This document shows positions 4,950-11,175 of a stretch of DNA of 11,175 nucleotides, in pieces. Within the stretch, counting starts at the first letter, position 1. Each line of letters starts with the position of its first letter. Source of the DNA: Holophagales bacterium (GTDB taxonomy: Bacteria; Acidobacteriota; Holophagae; Holophagales; Holophagaceae); assembly GCA_031256155.1 (NCBI GenBank), contig JAIRRD010000169.1, forward strand, positions 1 to 11,175. The letters run 5' to 3'. The translations under genes and the position numbers were made by a program. The notes beneath the pieces are model-generated. The model saw only the letters and a program-made list of their open reading frames with translations, was not told where the DNA came from and ran no database searches.

Positions 4950-6077
4950 ATGAACTTTCAAGTACAAGTCTCAAGAGAACGTCTTGATAAGACATTGGGT
5001 GTCCTAAAACATGCGTTGGAAAAGAGGGTTACTCTTCCCATTCTTCAGCACATCCTTATGGAAATATCCAATCAGGAAATGACACTGAGAACCACTGACA
5101 TGGAATTAGCATTTGAAGCTGTTCTTCCTATAGAGGGTTCAGGTTCTAAGTCCGTAGCCATACCAGGTAAAAAATTTGTTGAGACAGTTCACATTTATCC
5201 TGATGGAATACTTACACTGGAATGGCCCAGTGATGGAAACCGTGTATGGATCAGGGCCAAAGGTTTCAACTCAGAACACAATCTTCAGCCGCCGGAAGGA
5301 TTTCCTGAGCTTCCAAAACCTAATGCATCCATGCCATCTGTTAAGTTACCTATGATATTGTTCAAGAAAGCTATACAACTCGGTTCTATAGCGATAAGCA
5401 GAGACGCAACTAAACCAGCGTTGTCCGGTGTATTATTACACTTAACAGGAAAGTATGTAAGAGTTGTATCAACAGATGGTTTTAGACTAGCTGTAGTTGA
5501 ATTTCTATGTGAAACAGATTTAAGCACAGAAGCAAGACTCATAGTGCCCAAACGCGCCATGGACATTATTCCTAACTCCTTTGATGACGATGATCCATTA
5601 GAATTGTCCTGGGATGATCGTAGCGTGTTTTTGAACCAGCCAAACTTAAAATTCAGCACTCGTAGGGTCACGGCAAATTATCCAACATATGAGAAAGTTC
5701 TACCATCAGAACTGCCTCGCAAAGTAATTATTGACAGAGAAGACTTTATCAAAACACTCAAAGTTGTTGGCCTAAAAAAAGACGATTACAACAAGAATGT
5801 GCGTCTGTTTTTTGAATTTCCAAACTTGAGAGTTCTCTTTCAACATCCAGACGAGGGAGTCAATCAAGGTAACCTGAACTTCAGTGGTGAGGAACAGCCG
5901 TTGGAATTAGCTTTTAATATTGATTATCTCACCGAGCTTTTGGATAAACTTCCAGGCAGTGAGGTTATCTACCAATTCAAGGACGATGTCGGACAGGGTA
6001 TTTTCATGAGTCCCAGTCTTGAGGACATGACTTTCAAGTACATACTCATGCCAGTTAAGTTTTCTAGTCAAAATTAG
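4950..6077 (+). CDS. dnaN: DNA polymerase III sliding clamp (beta subunit)
   Basis: A 375-residue protein of normal family length (E. coli 366). The dimer forms a ring that holds DNA polymerase III and other clamp-binding proteins on DNA. Visible family features are the N-terminal LxxxLxxxxxAxEKRxTLPIL segment (12-34), TTDMELAFE (48-56), the central STDGFRLAVVE motif near residue 175-185, FSTRRVTANYPTYEKVLP near 235-252, and the C-terminal YILMPVKF, whose MP pair sits in the peptide-binding cleft that takes partner clamp-binding motifs. AGGTG at 4941-4945 gives a good Shine-Dalgarno 4 bases before the ATG. gyrB follows after 38 bases, with no recF between them, unlike the common dnaA-dnaN-recF-gyrB order. 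Confidence 0.97.
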   Translation: MNFQVQVSRERLDKTLGVLKHALEKRVTLPILQHILMEISNQEMTLRTTDMELAFEAVLPIEGSGSKSVAIPGKKFVETVHIYPDGILTLEWPSDGNRVWIRAKGFNSEHNLQPPEGFPELPKPNASMPSVKLPMILFKKAIQLGSIAISRDATKPALSGVLLHLTGKYVRVVSTDGFRLAVVEFLCETDLSTEARLIVPKRAMDIIPNSFDDDDPLELSWDDRSVFLNQPNLKFSTRRVTANYPTYEKVLPSELPRKVIIDREDFIKTLKVVGLKKDDYNKNVRLFFEFPNLRVLFQHPDEGVNQGNLNFSGEEQPLELAFNIDYLTELLDKLPGSEVIYQFKDDVGQGIFMSPSLEDMTFKYILMPVKFSSQN

Positions 6078-6109
6078 ATTTTTAAAAACTACAGATTAAG
6101 AAATTGTGA

Positions 6110-8623
<2,514 letters not shown>

Positions 8624-8707
8624 TTGCAGAACAGCCAAGTTTATCAACCCAATGCGCCCAGGCGGAGTTGTCTTTCGACAAGCGCTTTGATAGAGATTTT
8701 TTCTGAG

Positions 8708-8721
8708 GTTCCACGTGGAAC
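8708..8721. promoter_or_regulatory. parS-like ParB binding site overlapping the gyrA start
   Basis: GTTCCACGTGGAAC is a perfect 14-base palindrome centred on CACGTG. The well-known bacterial parS consensus is TGTTNCACGTGAAACA; the 16-mer here (8707-8722) differs at two defined positions, one of which makes the site a perfect palindrome. The gyrA GTG start codon (8715-8717) is inside the core, and the last two bases of the TGAGGT Shine-Dalgarno (8708-8709) are its left edge. parS sites cluster near oriC, as here. No other CACGTG was noticed in the window. Confidence 0.75.
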
Positions 8722-11175
8722 AATCATTAAAACCCCAAAGAATTGAACCAATTGAGATTGAAAAAGAAATGCGTAAATCGTACCTTGATTACGCTATGAG
8801 CGTCATAGTCGGCCGTGCGTTACCCGATGTTCGGGATGGATTGAAACCAGTTCATCGTCGTGTCCTGTACTCAATGAAAGAATCCGGCAACGACTGGAAC
8901 CGCGCTTACAGGAAATCAGCACGTACGGTCGGTGATGTGATGGGTAAATACCATCCGCATGGCGACGCCGCCATCTATGACACTATGGTTCGAATGGCGC
9001 AGCCCTTTTCCATGCGTCATGTACTGGTAGACGGACAGGGGAATTTTGGTTCCGTTGACGGCGATAGTCCTGCGGCCATGCGCTATACAGAAGCCCGTTT
9101 GAGCCGCCTCGGCTCAATGATGATGGAAGATATAGACCAAGATACGGTTGACTTTGGCCCTAACTACGATGACAGTCTTGAAGAACCGCTCGCATTGCCT
9201 GCCCGCGTTCCTAATCTGTTAATCAACGGCAGTCAGGGTATAGCAGTGGGCATGGCCACCTCTATTCCGCCCCACAATCTGAAAGAATGCTGTGCAGCAC
9301 TGGTAGCCCTCATTGACAACCAGGAAATTGATTTATCGGGTCTGATGGAACATGTCCATGGGCCTGATTTCCCCGGCGGCGGCATTATGCTTGGCACAGA
9401 AGGCGTTATAGATGCCTATCGCACAGGCCGCGGGCGATGTATCGTCAGGGCCAAATCTCACGTTGAGACAACTCGTGTAAAAAACAAGGGCGAGATTGAG
9501 CAGTTGATATTCACTGAATTGCCCTATCAGGTCAACAAGGCAAATCTCATAGAGAAAATTGCCGACCTGGTTGGCGACAAAAAACTGGAAGGCATTTCCG
9601 ACCTGCGGGATGAAAGTGACCGCGAAGGTATGCGGCTTGTTGTTGAACTTAAAAAGAATGAACCTTCCGACATCGTACTGAATCAGCTCTACCAGCAAAC
9701 CAATTTACAGAGCAGTTTTCCAATAACAATGCTGTGCATTGTCAACGGTCAGCCCCGCATTTGTACCCTAAAAGAAGTACTGAGCGAATTTCTGGGTTTC
9801 CGCCGTGAAGTTGTGACGCGGCGGACCATGTTCCAATTGCGCAAAGCAGAAGACCGCCACCACATCCTGCTTGGACTCAGGATAGCTTTGGATAACCTAG
9901 ATGCAGTTATTAAATTAATCCGCGCCTCCAAGACCCCCGAAGAAGCAAAGATCGGTCTGATGTCCAAATTTGGCTTGAGCGATAAACAAGCCCAGGCAAT
10001 TTTGGATATGCGCTTACAGCGCCTGACCGGATTAGAGCGCGACAAGATAATGGAAGAACTTGCCGCTGTGGAAGCGGAAATAGCGCGTCTCAACGCAATC
10101 CTTAAAAACGACGCCCTCTTAATGTCTGTTATTCGGGACGAAATTCAAGCTATGTCTGAACAGTTTGGAAACGCCCGCCGCACAGAGATAGTTGGTTTCA
10201 GTGGCGAAATTCGCATGGAGGATGTTGTTCCAGACGACCCAATGCTGGTCACACTCTCTAAAGCCGGATATATCAAGCGAACGGAACTATCAGCCTATCG
10301 CCGTCAGAAACGCGGCGGCAAAGGCAGGCTTGGCATGAAGACCAAGGATGAAGATTTTGTCGAGCAGTTATTCCTCACAAAAGCGCATGACACATTAATG
10401 GTTTTTACAGACAGGGGCTATGTGTACGCAATTAAAGTTTATGACATTCCAGAATCCGGCGCAGCCAATCGCGGCAAGCACATAAAAAACCTAGTCAGCC
10501 TGAAAGATTCCGAGAATGTGGTTACACTCATGGCGCTCAAGGAGTTTCCCGAAGAACACAATTTGATATTTGCCACTTCAGATGGAACTATCAAAAAGAC
10601 AAGCCTTGCCGCTTACGCAAACATCAGGTCTAACGGCATCATAGCTCTGAATATTGAGACAGAAAATAGCCTGGTGGCTGTCAGAACCTCCACGGGACAG
10701 CAGCAGTGCGTTTTAGTCAGTGCACAGGGAAAAGCCATACGTTTTTCCGAAGAAGGGGTTCGAGTCATGGGGCGCACAGCCACTGGTGTTCGCGGCATGA
10801 AGCTTGGTGCGGGTGACCGTATTGTTGACATGGAAGTCATTGACCCCTTGCCCGATTTGCCAGATGGCGTAGAAGCTGATGAAGCCACAGCCGAGTACGG
10901 CATGTTGTTGACCGTTACCGAAAAGGGCTATGGCAAGCGAAGTCTCTTACAGGATTATCGTTTGCAGAATCGCGGCGGCACTGGCGTCATCAACATACGC
11001 GCGGGCGTACGCAACGGTTTAGTAACCGGTTCGGTATTGGTCAAGCCCGGCGAAGGCTGTTTGCTGATAAGCCAGGAAGGTATGATTATCAGATTTGCCA
11101 TTGACGAAGTCAGAAAGACAGGCAGGGCAGCCCAGGGTGTTCGCCTGTTGAACCTAGCCAGCGAACAGGATCGCG
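8715..11175 (+). CDS. gyrA: DNA gyrase subunit A, C-terminus cut by window edge
   Basis: 820 codons are present, starting at GTG (8715) and running off the right edge. TGAGGT (8704-8709) lies 5 bases upstream, and an in-frame TAG at 8691 limits the start. The N-terminal breakage-reunion domain contains [32 protein letters not shown] (80-90) and AMRYTEARL with catalytic Y124, which attaches to the cut DNA. The coiled-coil and tower region follows, without the insert found in E. coli GyrA. The C-terminal beta-pinwheel begins near codon 515 with the GyrA-box QKRGGKG (531-537), which separates gyrase from ParC, and all six blade repeats seem present (GYIKR, GYVYA, GTIKK, GKAIR, GYGKR, GMIIR). A short acidic insertion ([14 protein letters not shown]) lies between blades 4 and 5. 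The position of E. coli Ser83 is Ala85 here; Asp87 is kept as D89. Confidence 0.97.
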   Translation, partial: MEQSLKPQRIEPIEIEKEMRKSYLDYAMSVIVGRALPDVRDGLKPVHRRVLYSMKESGNDWNRAYRKSARTVGDVMGKYHPHGDAAIYDTMVRMAQPFSMRHVLVDGQGNFGSVDGDSPAAMRYTEARLSRLGSMMMEDIDQDTVDFGPNYDDSLEEPLALPARVPNLLINGSQGIAVGMATSIPPHNLKECCAALVALIDNQEIDLSGLMEHVHGPDFPGGGIMLGTEGVIDAYRTGRGRCIVRAKSHVETTRVKNKGEIEQLIFTELPYQVNKANLIEKIADLVGDKKLEGISDLRDESDREGMRLVVELKKNEPSDIVLNQLYQQTNLQSSFPITMLCIVNGQPRICTLKEVLSEFLGFRREVVTRRTMFQLRKAEDRHHILLGLRIALDNLDAVIKLIRASKTPEEAKIGLMSKFGLSDKQAQAILDMRLQRLTGLERDKIMEELAAVEAEIARLNAILKNDALLMSVIRDEIQAMSEQFGNARRTEIVGFSGEIRMEDVVPDDPMLVTLSKAGYIKRTELSAYRRQKRGGKGRLGMKTKDEDFVEQLFLTKAHDTLMVFTDRGYVYAIKVYDIPESGAANRGKHIKNLVSLKDSENVVTLMALKEFPEEHNLIFATSDGTIKKTSLAAYANIRSNGIIALNIETENSLVAVRTSTGQQQCVLVSAQGKAIRFSEEGVRVMGRTATGVRGMKLGAGDRIVDMEVIDPLPDLPDGVEADEATAEYGMLLTVTEKGYGKRSLLQDYRLQNRGGTGVINIRAGVRNGLVTGSVLVKPGEGCLLISQEGMIIRFAIDEVRKTGRAAQGVRLLNLASEQDR

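Noticed and set aside
5486..5509. A stretch in dnaN resembling repeat copy 2 (GTAGTTGAAT followed by CTATGT)
   Set aside because: Only about 16 of 18 bases match, it is inside well-conserved coding sequence, and no hairpin partner is present; a chance match is plausible.
8655..8702. Rho-independent terminator between gyrB and gyrA (hairpins CGCC/GGCG and TTGTC/GACAA, then a run of six T)
   Set aside because: The stems are only 4-5 bp and the T run begins about 16 bases after the second stem; gyrB and gyrA are probably co-transcribed.

Overview
The window is an origin-proximal bacterial chromosome segment with two divergent blocks of housekeeping genes. The leftward (minus strand) block reads rpmH - rnpA - yidC - jag/khpB - mnmE, with mnmE cut by the left edge. 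The rightward (plus strand) block reads dnaA - dnaN - gyrB - gyrA, with gyrA cut by the right edge shortly before its C-terminus. Both blocks are transcribed away from the rpmH-dnaA gap, as expected next to a bidirectional origin.

The organism is a Gram-negative bacterium: YidC is long and has a large periplasmic domain. GyrB is the long form with a large C-terminal insert, GyrA lacks the insert seen in enterobacterial GyrA, and jag lies between yidC and mnmE. recF is missing from the dnaN-gyrB junction and yidD from the rnpA-yidC junction. This would fit a deltaproteobacterial (Desulfobacterota-like) or similarly placed lineage, but that is an inference from memory of gene orders with low confidence. 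Base composition looks moderate, with dnaA/dnaN more AT-rich than gyrA.

Layout: 1-2886 holds the ribosomal protein / RNase P / membrane insertase operon. 2887-3350 is a 464-base noncoding gap with a leftward rpmH promoter, two copies of a structured repeat 190 bases apart, extra hairpins, and an extended -10 promoter for dnaA. 3351-4736 is dnaA. 4737-4949 is an AT-rich gap with two helically phased DnaA-box-like sequences and a possible dnaN promoter. 4950-8623 holds dnaN and gyrB. 8624-8714 is a short gap that runs into a perfect 14-base parS-like palindrome covering the gyrA start codon. gyrA runs from 8715 to the edge.

Together the genes supply replication initiation (DnaA), the sliding clamp (DnaN), supercoiling control (GyrA/GyrB), and translation, tRNA processing and membrane insertion (L34, RnpA, YidC). 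The items most worth a second look are the parS-like site over the gyrA start, the paired stem-loop repeats with compensatory changes before dnaA, and a DnaA whose DNA-recognition helix differs from the usual sequence in a region without perfect DnaA boxes.
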